Source: Alopecurus myosuroides (taxonomy: Eukaryota; Streptophyta; Magnoliopsida; Poales; Poaceae). Taken from it: a stretch of DNA of 64,000 nt. The stretch covers positions 324,514,941-324,578,940 of the forward strand of contig CM054057.1 of assembly GCA_028641055.1 (NCBI GenBank). Reading direction: 5' to 3'. Below the pieces are notes generated by a model. The model was not told the DNA's origin. It did not search any database and saw only the letters and a program-made list of their open reading frames with translations. This document shows, piece by piece, positions 11,013 to 22,700 of this stretch. The position numbers and the translations under genes were made by a program. Every line of letters begins with the position of its first letter. Position 1 is the stretch's first letter.

Positions 11013-11370
11013 CTATGCCAAGCTATACCCAATTGGGTTTTTCATTAGGACCCACATTAGGAAATACATGCCACACATGAAAGACCCAATGTGAAATGCA
11101 CATTGTCTTTGATCTGTTGCAAGAACTCCCCAATTGGGGATTTCTTGCCACAGATTAAAGACAATATCATTTTCACATTGGGTCTTTGATGTGAGAGACC
11201 TGATTTTCAAGGTCTTTAATCATCATCCAATAGACATTAAATCCCTCTCCAACATTACTAACACAAGCTTGAGAAACTTTTTCTAACTCATTGATTTTCT
11301 CCCTCATCCCATCCGAACACTCTCCCTTAGGTTTTAAGGGTGAAGGGCCCAAAGCGGGTCTAGAAGACAT
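11013..11370 (-). pseudogene. Unknown minus-strand ORF pair
   Basis: Two overlapping minus-strand frames. The first (11370 leftward) begins MSSRPALGPSPLKPKGECSD and has a helical, charged stretch (MREKINELEKVSQACVSNVG). The frame shifts near 11200 into a piece reading WQEIPNWGVLATDQRQCAF. The second crosses the palindrome at 11076-11191. I recognise no family. The organisation suggests a degraded transposon ORF truncated by the copia insertion at 11429, but a host gene fragment is equally possible. Confidence 0.3.
11076..11191. repeat. 116-bp loopless palindrome
   Basis: Left arm 11076-11133 and right arm 11134-11191 are reverse complements at 50 of 58 positions with no spacer, centred on CCCCAATTGGGG (11128-11139). 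A second CCCAATTGGG lies at 11028-11037. The folded RNA would be a long hairpin. It could be a foldback transposon core, a MIRNA-like locus, or an inverted duplication. Confidence 0.85.
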
Positions 11371-11428
11371 AATTGTGAGATTATACTTGTAGGGATTCAG
11401 TGGTACACCTCTTTTGTCGTGCGGGCTT

Positions 11429-13046
11429 TGAAGGGAATATGCCCGAGAGGCAATAATAAAATGGTTATTATCTTATTCCTTGTTTATGATGAATGTTTAT
11501 TTCTCGTCCTAGAATTGTATTAACCGGAAACGTTGATACATGTGTGTTTAATGAACAAACAATGGTTCCTAGTAAAGCCTCTCTTTTAACTATCGCGTTG
11601 ATTAATAGATGATCAAGGTTTCCTGATCATGAATATTGGATGTTGTTAATAACGGGGTCATGTCATTAGAAGAATGATGTGATTAACATATACCCAAAGT
11701 GTATATAGCAATGCGATCAAGTCGTTAGGTTTACATTGTTATATCAAACATACGAAGTAACTTATTCCTTAGACCATGAGATCATGTCAATCATTGATAC
11801 CGGAAGGGTGCTTTGATGTCATCAAACGTCACACCGTAACAGGGTGACTATAAAGGTGCCATCAGGTATTCGGAAAGTATTAGTTGAGGATCATGGATCA
11901 AGAGTGGGATTTGTCCATCCAAAATGACGGAGAGATATACTCTGGGCCCTCTCGGTGATATCACATTGACACCGCTTGCAAGCACATGATATGATCACGA
12001 GGATGTTATATCATGGGAACGAGAAAAGAGTACTTGTCGGTAACGAGATTGAAACAAGGTATGGTTGATACCAATGATCGAATCTCGGACAAGTAAAATA
12101 TCGTGATACAAAGGGAAATAGTCACGACGTTGATGGTTCACACGATCACGAGAGTCATCGTTGAATATATAGGAGTCATCACGGATCTCCAGATCCCGTT
12201 GTTGATTATTGATCGGAGAGGAGTCTCGATCATGTCTATCGTATTCGCTAACCGTAGGGTGACACACTTAAGGTTCGATGACGCATTTAAGAGGATACAG
12301 AACAACGAAGAATGTTTTGAGCAGCACCGAAATTGTTTCGGGGAATATTCAAATAGTTCAAGGTGGTATATGTTAATGTTTGATTAACAAATATTTCAAG
12401 GGGGTAAGTGTTAATGTTTGTTAACAGGATTAAAAAATATTAAAATAAATAAATGAAATTGTTTTATTTATTTATTAAAGAAAACCCTTGGAATTTTGAG
12501 TGGGAATTGATGGGAGAATGAGTGGGTTGAGTGGAGACTCCACCCACATGATGAGGGGAGAGGTGTAGGCACCAAAAATTCGTGGCTGCCCCCTCCTATA
12601 TAAAGAGGGGTTGGACCTCCCTCTCCCGACACACTTGCCCACCTCATTTCCTCTCCACCCGCTGCTCCATTCCATGATCTCCGGCTTGGCGAAGCCCTGA
12701 CCGTGGGATTCTTCACCACCACGCCGTCGTGCTGCTGGAGTTCCGAGGGATCCTCTACTTCCGCGCCCCGCTGGATCGAGGGAACGTATGTCGTCATCAA
12801 CCGTACGTGTGACCGATCACGGAGGCACCACCGGATTGCGGTGCACATCTTCTCGCTATCGGGATCGGTGTGAGTACTACTACGACAACAACGAGATTTG
12901 ATCTCGTACCGCTTTGTGTCTTCGAGGGTATGTGTTCTCCTTAACCCTCTCTTTGCATGTTGCACTTCGTCTCCTAGATTTGATCTTGGCCTTTCGGGTG
13001 TCTCTCGCGTAGGAATTTTTTTGTTTTCTATGCAACGACCCCTTCA
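11429..13046 (+). repeat. 5' LTR of the copia element
   Basis: 1618 bp with a 6-bp terminal inverted repeat (TGAAGG/CCTTCA). A TATA-like CTATATAAAGAGG lies at about 12596-12608, a good core promoter. The region after it is the GC-rich transcribed R/U5 part. Short frames at 11995-12387 and 12468-12965 are LTR sequence. Confidence 0.88.
12596..12608 (+). promoter_or_regulatory. LTR TATA box
   Basis: CTATATAAAGAGG within the 5' LTR, about 440 bp before the LTR end, is followed by pyrimidine-rich DNA. It is the likely core promoter for genomic RNA. Confidence 0.6.
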
Positions 13047-13047
13047 G

Positions 13048-13060
13048 TGGTATCAGAGCC
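13048..13060 (+). other. Primer binding site, tRNA-iMet
   Basis: TGGTATCAGAGCC directly after the LTR end, the canonical copia minus-strand primer site complementary to the 3' end of initiator tRNA-Met. Confidence 0.92.
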
Positions 13061-16000
13061 GGATCTATGCGTAGATGTTTTGTACGGGTAGAACACATAG
13101 GTGTATGTGGGCGTTGATGATCATGTTATTACCTCCTTTATTATTTTATGATATTAGTGTCATAGTGGGATGAAGCGGCCCGGACTAACCTTACATGTCC
13201 ACGTACATGAGACTTGTTTCACAACTGACATGCAACTTGTATTGCATAAGTGGCTTGCGGGTGTCTGTTTCTCCTACTATAGTTAAGATCTTATCTACAA
13301 AGGATTGTTAAAAATGTGTTTATCAACGTTGTGGTTGATGTTCGTAGGTATGAACGGTTCTATCCTCGAAAGCCCTAAGCCACGTAAAATATGCAAAAAT
13401 AAATTAGAAGCGTCTAACTAGTTTTTGTTGGGCATGTGATGTGATATGGTTAATGTTACAAATTTGATTATGAGATGATCTATTTTGTAAATTATTGATA
13501 TACTAGAAGGTATCCATATGGTTGTCTTATTATTGATGAACAATCAAGATTGGGGTGCCATGGTACTTGGTACCACGCCGGTGGAATGATAGAGATCATA
13601 CCATAATGCACATGATGGAGATCAAGTTCAAGGAGGGCCATATCATATCACGTTATCCTTACATGTGATGTATGTGATGTTAATCCTATTATGCATCTTG
13701 TTTTGCTTAGATAGCGACGGTGGCATTATAAGATGATCCCTCTCACTTAATATCAAGATAATAATGTGTTCTTCCTTAAGTATGCACCGTTAAGAAAGTT
13801 CGTCGTTTCGAGACACCACGTGATGATCGGGTGTGACAGACTCAACGTTCGCATAGAACGGGTGTTTTCAAGCCTAGAATGTACAGACATGGCCTTGAAA
13901 CACACGCAATACTATGGTTCTACTTGGCGAGCCTAGCATGTACAGACATGGCCTCGGAACACGTAACCGAAAGGTAAAGCATGAGTCATATGGATGATAT
14001 GATGAACATGTCGATGTTCGCCTTTGAAGCTACATCATATCACGTGATGATCGGTTTTGGTGTAGTCAATTTGGTTTGTGTAATCACTAAAGACGACTAA
14101 GAGGGATGTTGTTTTTGAGTGGGAGTTCATGGCATAATTTTGAATTAACTTGAACTTATTTATCATGAACAACCAATCAAAGTGAATTTGCACAAATTGT
14201 AGTATTCATTGGCATCCACATAACTACCTTACACTTAGATTGTTAATTGAGATATAACTGTTATGATCTGGTAAAAATCATTTAAGATTGGTATCGTATT
14301 AGTGAAATTTAAAATTGAATCCTATTGTAGATTTTCGGTATTTTCTACCTAGCTCCATATGATTAATGATTGACTGATCTAGAGAGCAACCAATTCCTAC
14401 TTAGAATCCAGAGTCATGGTTGCTTCCATATTACTCTATCTTCAAAAGAATGTTTTGTTGATCAAGGTGATTTAGGAACTGAAAAGAGTTGTTTTCACAA
14501 ACAATCAAGTGAAAGATATATTGATATCTAGAAACTTATTTGTGGCAACATGACTGAGTATAATTTAGCGTGACAATGTATGCTTATATTATTTGAATAT
14601 ATGCAATGATTGAAGATGTTAGGCGTTTGAATATTCCAAGAAATTGGGCACTAAAAATTATCCTCTAAATTCCTTCCTTCGAGCTATAGTAGCTTAATCA
14701 TAAAATTGTTATGATAGTATGGATTAAAAGTATGGGTAAAGTCGTTTACCTTACTTGGAGATTTCTAAGAGTGGAATCTGGAAGAATACTATTAATATGG
14801 TGATATTAGTAGAACAATCAAACTCAAAGTATGACTCAATGGGTGATAGTATATGACTAACACGCCAAAGAAAATGAGCTGGTACGACTAGCATTGTTTG
14901 ATGTTGAATGATTCTTCTATAAAGGAAAGGGAATATTGAAAATAGAATTACAAAAAGATATATGACAGAAAAAGAAGATAACTGGAAAAGTCCAGCTCAA
15001 GAGTATATGCTTGATATACAAGTTATAGATGTATTACTAGTTAACAAAGTATTTTTGGGTATTTTGATACCACATTGGTTGGTATGAGTTGTCATACAAA
15101 GAAACGCAATGCAATAAATACAAGGGCCTAAAGGAACTAGTAATAGATGTGGAATCGATTATGACAAGAACAGAAATAAAGTGTTATTGTGTTCATTGTC
15201 GTATCAAACCAAACATCTAAGATTTATTTTAAGAACTTAATAAGTTGTTATTTTGTTCTAGTCTTTTGTGAGAACAAATGAGATTGTTCAAACTATGACC
15301 ATATTCCATAATTGATGGATATGTTAATATAAATCATGTTGGTGAAGTAAACATCTATAAGACTAAATGCTAAACGTTGCAAGACGTAAAGAGTTTCACT
15401 TAAATTGTGACACCACCATTTTAGTTCGTATCGGAAAGGAAAACATGAAGAAACTCCATATTGATGGACTTCTGGAGTCATTTTGTTTTGAATAAATTGA
15501 CGCTTGTGAGACCTCTTCCAAAAGATGACTAAGATTCCGTTCATAGGCCAAAGTAGAATGGACGACTAATTTAGTGGAGAGTATACATATTGATGTATAT
15601 AATCCATTATGTGTAGTCATGTATGGTGGATTAATTTTTCCTTCATAAAATTATGTCGATGATTTGAGTAGATATGTGAGTATATCTATTTAAAGAGAAC
15701 GGAGTTTGACATTTTGAATTGGTTCAAAAGGTTGTTAATATGAAGTAAAATCAATGTAACAAGATAATCAAGTATTTATGATTGGATCATAAAGGATACA
15801 GTTTGAGTTACAAGTTTAGCAAAACATCTGAGAAGTTGCAAAATTGTTCTACAACTTATATTACTCGAATTACCCCCACATTAGTTTGGAGTGTTCGAGA
15901 GACAAAATCAAACCTTGTTTGACATGGTAAGATTAATAAAATTGCCGTTATAATTTTGTAGTTTATACATTAAGGACAACCGCTTTTACACTGAAAAGAG

Positions 16001-18099
16001 CACCATCATGATCCGTTGAAATTGACAACATATAAGATATGGTTTGGGTATTGACCCGAATTGTCATTTTCTTAAGTTTTCGTATGCATAGTATGTGTAA
16101 AATGTTTACAACCAAAATAGGATAAATATATGTTTATAAGGTTATCCCAAATTAAACATTGGGTATTTCTCTTATCACCGAACCAAAAGACAAATGTTGT
16201 TTGTCAGAAAGGGTTGATTTCTCGAGAAAGTAGTTCTTGCGAAATAAGTGAGTGGGAGCACAGTACAAACTCAACGAGATTAGAGAATCTTCGTTATCAT
16301 GTCAAGAGTAGCGCAGCACTGGAAGTTGTTCCGGGGTTTGCTATTTTGACAAAGTAGAAGGCACTACATGTGTTGTAGATATTTCGAATGAGTTTTCGTA
16401 CTGAACCACAAAAGAACTAAAACTTTGTACTTATACCAACTTGTGGTTTAAGAGTAAAGTGTTGTTTTGACAACAAAAGGACCTGGACCTTATAAAGGAA
16501 GCAAATGATGGGCCCTGACTTCGTAAAATTGACTGTGAGTCATTATATCCGCCATAGTATCCTTGTATGTATATCAAGTATGTGACTTGGTAGTCCTTTC
16601 GATAGGCATGCTGCCTAACGATAGAAAAAGGGTCTATATAGCAACGAAGACATGGATTTTAACATCCTTTGAAAGTTGTACTTATCGAAAAGTTGTTTTC
16701 GACGAAGTTCAATGAGTTGACTACTACAAGATTTTGATCTTTCGTAGTGATGTTTTAGTCTTTGCGGATAGTTCTAGCAAAAGTTACATATTATGATATG
16801 GCAGTTGAATAACAAAACCAACTCTTCTCTCGAGGAAATTTGATAGAGGATGTGTACTTGACACAGTCTGAGAGTTTTGTAAAATTCGAAAGGTTGCTAG
16901 AAAGGTATGCACACTTCAATGGTTGAATAGAGCATAACGAAGTTGAAATCTTTACCTTAATGAAGTTATCCAAATAGTTTGATTCCATCATGAACGATAA
17001 ACATGCTTGTAGAGTTACAAGAAATTAAGTGGGAGAGCTATGACATATTTTCAATACTTTATGTAGATGACATATGGTTGATTGGAAAATATGTATTTTA
17101 AATTAACACGGTTAAGATTTTCTTATTGATGAAAGGCTTAAAAGATATTGGGCATCGATATCTATAAGAGATGGATTAGATCGCCTGATATAGTTGAAGC
17201 CAAATTACATAGATGAAATATTGAAGTAAGTCAATATCGAAATGACAAGAAGGAGTTCTTGTCACATGGAAAATAATCGAGCAAGATTCAAGTGTTTTGA
17301 CACATGACGAGCATCATTGAAATTGAGATTTCTAAGTCATGTTTCCATTCTATGTACACAACCAGATGAATCCTATGCTATAAAATGTTATAGAAGGATA
17401 ATTCGTATGATGATTAGACAACAGTGGGAGAGATGCTTGTGTCATTTTAGAAATGATAAGGATATGTTTTCCTATGAAGTAATGACAAAATATTAGTTGT
17501 AATATGTTACACTAATAGTCTTGTCATCTATTCAAATATTTTTATCTCAATTAAAATACGTGATGAAGGGTAGCACAATAGGCTGGAAGAAAGTTCCATG
17601 CTGGATTTGAAAGAGTTTCAAAATTAAAATATTGTGACAGATACTACAACAAAGGCTAAAATATATCGTTGTGTTGACAACTGATAATAAGCGTATTTTG
17701 TGTCAAGGAGTTCTATTGAACTTGGTGAATTTCCAAGAATGCTGATACTATGAAGCTACATTTTCACAATGTTAGTAACATTAGTTTAAGCTGAGGAATT
17801 AAGGTATCACCAGAACTTGGTGAATTTCCAAGAATGCTAACACTATGAAGCTACATTTTCACAATGTTAGTGACATCGATTTAAGTTGAGGAATTAAGAT
17901 TTCACCAATTGACCATATATATACAAAGCCATCTCATTAGAGAATGAGTGATGCGTGTAGACGCAAAGAACATGCAAATACAATAGGACCTGAACAGTTC
18001 AGATCTTTTTGATGATGTTTACCACATGCGAAGCATGGTAATAACACTGGAACGCCATATGTGTTAAGTGCTTACAGACTAGATTATTGACTCTAGTGC
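13061..18099 (+). pseudogene. Eroded copia gag-pol
   Basis: No plus-strand frame here exceeds about 75 codons, but relics are legible in the expected order. Integrase: DDLSRYVSIS at 15658-15687 and TLFDMVR near 15914. Reverse transcriptase: the catalytic YVDD at 17060-17071, followed by IWLIGK and then a stop, with frame change before LGIDIYKR. Further on LCTQPDESYA near 17350, and an RNase H relic DTTTKAK near 17640. Stops and frameshifts are so dense that the copy must have been defective long before this insertion (see findings). Confidence 0.8.
17718..17907 (+). repeat. 95-bp tandem duplication in the copia 3' region
   Basis: Two adjacent copies (17718-17812 and 17813-17907), each starting GAACTTGGTGAATTTCCAAG and ending near TTCACCA or ATCACCA, differing at a handful of bases. 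Confidence 0.85.
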
Positions 18100-18110
18100 A
18101 AGTGGGAGAC
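18100..18110 (+). other. Polypurine tract of the copia element
   Basis: AAGTGGGAGAC immediately before the TGAAGG start of the 3' LTR; this is the usual BARE/Angela plus-strand primer. Confidence 0.8.
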
Positions 18111-18729
18111 TGAAGGGAATATGCCCGAGAGGCAATAATAAAATGGTTATTATCTTATTCCTTGTTTATGATGAATGTTTATTTCTCATGCTAGAATTGT
18201 ATTAACCAGAAACGTTGATACATGTGTGTTTAATGAACAAACAATGGTTCCTAGTAAAGCCTCTCTTTTAACTAGCTCGTTGATTAATAGATGATCAAGG
18301 TTTCCTGATCATGAACATTGGATGTTGTTAATAACGGGGTCATGTCATTAGAAGAGTGATGTGATGAACATATACCCAAAGTGTATATAGCAATGCGATC
18401 AAGTCGTTAGGTTTACATTGTTATATCAAACATATGAAGTAACTTATTCCTTAGACCATGAGATCATGTCAATCACTGATACCGGAAGGGTGCTTTGATG
18501 TCATCAAACGTCACACCGTAACAGGGTGACTATAAAGGTGCCGTTAGGTATTCAGAAAGTATTAGTTGAGGATCATGGATCAAGAGTGGGATTTGTCCAT
18601 CCAAAATGACGGAGAGAGATACTCTGGGCCCTCTCGATGATATCACATCGACACCGCTTGCAAGCACGTGATATGATCACAAGGATGTTATATCATGGGA
18701 ATGAGAAAATATTACTTGTCGGTAACGAT
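18111..18729 (+). repeat. Truncated 3' LTR of the copia element
   Basis: Matches the first ~620 bp of the 5' LTR at roughly 97 percent in the stretches I compared, then the match ends abruptly after GGTAACGA. The remaining ~1 kb of the LTR is missing, by deletion or by joining to the Athila-like DNA that follows. Confidence 0.85.
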
Positions 18730-19452
18730 AGGGAAGAGGAACGACCGTAGTGGTTATGCCCTTCGAAGAGCTCTCACCTTCTCCCTTCTTTGATGGCATC
18801 GGTGGTTTCCTTCTTTCTTCAGATCCTTTAACTACCCAGATTTGCTTGGATGGCTGCATTGTGTGGCTTGAATATAGGGCATGCATGTGAAAAATGGATC
18901 TAAGAAGAAGAAGCAGTAGATACAAAAGTTAGGGTTAGCTTTGGGAATAAATAAACGTGAGTCGGGGAGAAACCAGCATACGAGAACCTCTGGTACGGTT
19001 GGGGCTTACTGTACCAGCGAACGTACTGGTTGCTCTAACCGAGTTGAACACCCTTTTTTTAAATAATAAGAAATACGAAAAAAAATCGTTTCAAAGTGCA
19101 ATTTTTTGGATAGCTTAACGACCATCAATACGATGAATATTGACCATATTGGTAACCGTACTGATGTTCGTTGAAATTCCCTTCATATCAGAAGCTTTTG
19201 ACGAGCGCCCTAGTACGGTGACATCACGGTGTAGGAGAGGTACTCTTAGTAGAATAATTTTTCATTGAAATTCCATGCATATCAAATGTTCGTTGAAATT
19301 CCCTACATTTGCAGAATAAATTTTCAGAGCAAAAAGGTAGAAACTTAGTCCATAAGACTTGGTTCAGTGAAACCCGAAAACCAAGATCTTTACCGTATGT
19401 GTAGGAGAGGTACTCTTCAGGAGTCACGATATTAATTACCTCAGTAGTCTTC
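18730..19452 (-). other. 3' non-coding part of an Athila-like gypsy fragment
   Basis: Lies downstream, on the minus strand, of the integrase tail at 19453-19790 and reads as its 3' untranslated region. Short local duplications are visible: GTAGGAGAGGTACTCTT at about 19232 and 19401, and GTTCGTTGAAATTCCCT at about 19163 and 19289. No gene is seen. Confidence 0.4.
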
Positions 19453-19790
19453 TATTCAAATGCTAAGTAGGATTTAAGACGCTGACCGTTCATGATCCAA
19501 GTATCCTTCGTGCCTCTTAATTTTACAGCTCCTGAATTGAATTCATGCTCCACCACATATGGTCCTTCCCATTTGAACTTGAGTTTTCCTGGAAACAACT
19601 TGAGTCGAGAATTAAATAGTATAACCTTACTACCTGGAGTAAACTCTTTTTAATGTATTTTTCTACCATGCCACATTTTAACTTTTTCCTTGAACAGTCG
19701 AGCACTTTCATACGCCTCATTTCTTAATTCATCTAAAGCATGTATATCCAACATTCTTTTATCTACGGCTTCCATAAAGTCATAATTTAT
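19453..19790 (-). pseudogene. Athila-like gypsy integrase C-terminus
   Basis: The minus-strand translation reads DELRNEAYESARLFKEKVK, then WHGRKIH, a stop, FTPGSKVILFNSRLKLFPGK, LKFKWEGPYVV and GAVKLRG. The motif V-L-L-F-N-S-R-L-K-L-F-P-G-K-L followed by W-x-G-P-Y/F is the C-terminal domain of integrases in the non-chromodomain Athila lineage. It has one in-frame stop. The rest of the polyprotein is absent because the sequence changes to copia LTR at about 19800. It is only a fragment. Confidence 0.75.
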
Positions 19791-19799
19791 ACTCTTTAT

Positions 19800-22700
19800 T
19801 GCTAAGAAACAAATAAGAGTTCCTAATCTTGTCTCTAAGATTAGCTTATGGTTTGTGAGATGATCATGTTTTCCCGGTCATGGGCTTGATAAAAAGTTTA
19901 GGAAAACATAAGAGTTTATTGTTAGGTTAACATTAGTAGTGAATCGGCCCAAGTATATGTTGTTGCTAAAAGAGACTAAACAATTGTAATGTATTTAGCA
20001 AAGTACATATGAAATTGTCATTGACTATAATTTCTATACTATGAGAATATCTAGTGACCGCATGATCAAAAGTCATACTTTGTATAATCTAGAAAGTATA
20101 ATGGAACTGACATCGTTCAATACTAGTACTTAACTCTTCTAGACGATAGAGAGGTACACACTCTAGGCCTCTCCGTATCACCAATGTCAACCAATCGTCT
20201 GGCTAGACATAGTGTGATTTATCACAAGGACACTAGGGATATGGATGAGAAAAGATGACGATATCGGTAACGAGTTCTATATGTGTTATGATCAAACAGT
20301 TTGATCGGACGAATCACATAGTCTCAACTCATGATATCTTTTTGTATCGTGGATTTAAGAGAATAAGTGAAAAGAGTAAGTTGTAAGGTGTGACACCCCG
20401 GGATCGGGTACTATGCGGATTTCAGCGTTCCCGCCCAAATCCACATAATACCGATCCCGGGTTGTCATTTGTGGTATCATTACAACAGTTCACAAATAAT
20501 CAGCAACAACAGTAGAATATCACAACTCGGACGAGTCAAGAATACAACTGATACAATATAAAGATCCAATAACTGCGGAAAACGAAATAGTATCTGACTA
20601 CAGATAAGATACAAATGGGACTAAGAGTCCTGAAGATAAACGATGATGTCCAATCCCTGCCCAGGCTAAGACAGAGGGATTCCCAACTTCAAACCTGTCA
20701 GCTGTATTGTGAATACAACCCCGAATCCCGGGGTCGGTAATTTGAATCGCACCAACAAGACAACAAACAATACTCACAACATACCAATGCAACCAGTCAT
20801 CACAAGATACAAATACTTCGGGTACAAAGGAAGATGTTGTTGTAATGAAGCTGCATCGGGCGGCAATAAGCAATCTACAGAGACATGCTACAATTCCCGT
20901 CTATTAGAAAGGGATGAGCGCGCGCGACGAAAACAACTAAAACTACTCACCAAGAACTAAACCCATTCAGGATTAAGCCAGAAAGCAATCCAAGAAAAAC
21001 TGACACATGTTGAAATAGTGATCTTGTTATCGTATATGTTAACAAATATTATTAGGTGTAAGTTATTTGACTCTTTTTAGCCAGCAGTTCCTCCAAGATC
21101 GTCATATAACCGCGGACGATACGGCTTCTCAAAAAGATTTGACCCTGCAAGGGCGCGCTACGTAGCCACACACACCGAAACTATCACGAGACTATCGGCA
21201 CAACACTTCACCTCACCACAAACAGGTCCAGGAAGCCACCAAGATAGGTTGGAACCCCATCGAGAGTCCGGCCAATGCTTCGACGCGGACCCATTCATTT
21301 GCGACTACATGCAAGACAGGTCAAACCTAGCCGGAACTGTCCGTTCACACGTACCGCAAAGACCTGTATAAGTGTGCGTACATCGGTAACATACCATCAT
21401 CATTCTCAACATCGTTGCCATCGTACCTGCAGAATTGGTGTTGTGCGTACGCCAAATGGAAAGCCCGAACTACGTTGTGGTATCCTGGACAAGAGTGCAG
21501 CGAGGATAATAGGTTGCAGGGATTCCCATAGGTCCCACGATGTGGTTAGCGCGCTCATTCTTGGATCAAAGAACAAGAACCTTTTCCTAAAACGACACTA
21601 GAGGGACCAAAAACCTCGAGGGGCCTCCCGCCGGTGCCTTATCTGGAATTCAAAATATTATGACCCCAAGCATTAAGATCACTTAATTAGGTTAAACCAA
21701 CCTATCATACTAGTCAGGTGACAAGATAACGAACAATAGGACGCGAGCGCAAGAAACCTAAGCAAGAAACTCCGACACATCGACAACAAGTAAACAAGCA
21801 ACGTGTTAATAGGGTGTGAAGAATAAGGCTATATCATGACTGCAAGGTAAACATATGATAGGATCGAGACACAGGCATCGAATTATAAGGTTAGAATAAA
21901 GACAACGGAAAGCGCCCGTAACAAGTGAGGAACGACATCCATAGGTAGCAAATGAGTAAACCTTGCATGGAATCCAGCTCGTAGAGGAAGAAGAACTTGT
22001 CGATGCTCACATCATCTTAACGTCCTATCCGAGAAGAAACGAAGCACTAGAAGAAGCAGAAGGTGCGACACTTACTACCGAGACAAAAGATCCAGCAATG
22101 TTCCTAATTTACATGCATGACATACGAAATGCAACCTAGGAAATATTAAATGGAACCGGAGTCCAAACAATTTAAGTGTAATGTTCAAGCTATTTTGCTA
22201 CCCAACAAATTTTATCTTGATAAACAACGAGAATAATTCACATGTGAGCTATACAAGATTAAATGGAATACGGCAATATTATTTAATTACCCAACTAACT
22301 ACATGATTAATTATAGGTGATATTATTATTACTCGCACCCACAAGATGCAATGCAACATGTATGAGACAAACATTTAAAACACATGTGAAATTTCTAAAA
22401 ATAGGGCATATAGGTATAGGGGATAGGGTTTGGGGTTTGCACGTTGGAAAGAGGATTCGGGTTCAACGCCGATGTCTTCGATGCGCAGAGAAAGTAGTTA
22501 ATGTCGAGGAAGTAGTGGAAGTAGTCGTTCATAGACGAAGTAGTAGAAATAGTCGTGGTCGTCGTTCACGAGCATAGTGGAAGTAGTCATTCTCGTTCCG
22601 TAGTCGAAGTCGGTGCCTTCGGATGGTAGAGGATGTAGTCGTTTCCGGGTCATCGTCACAGAAGCGGACGGAGTAGTCGTGGTCGATGTACTCGTCGCAT

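Larger units (their letters stand above)
11429..18729 (+). mobile_element. BARE/Angela-like Ty1/copia element, eroded, 3' LTR truncated
   Basis: The 5' LTR (11429-13046) has TGAAGG...CCTTCA termini. It is followed by a tRNA-Met primer site, about 5 kb of degenerate internal DNA in copia order (integrase relics before reverse transcriptase and RNase H), a polypurine tract, and a 3' LTR starting at 18111 that stops matching at about 18729. The LTR start (TGCCCGAGAGGCAATAATAA) is characteristic of the BARE/Angela group. The 5-bp left flank is GGCTT; no partner can be read because the right end is lost. Confidence 0.85.

Noticed and set aside
12103..12387. 94-codon ORF as a host gene
   Set aside because: It lies wholly inside the copia 5' LTR and is not maintained beyond the point where the 3' LTR is truncated.
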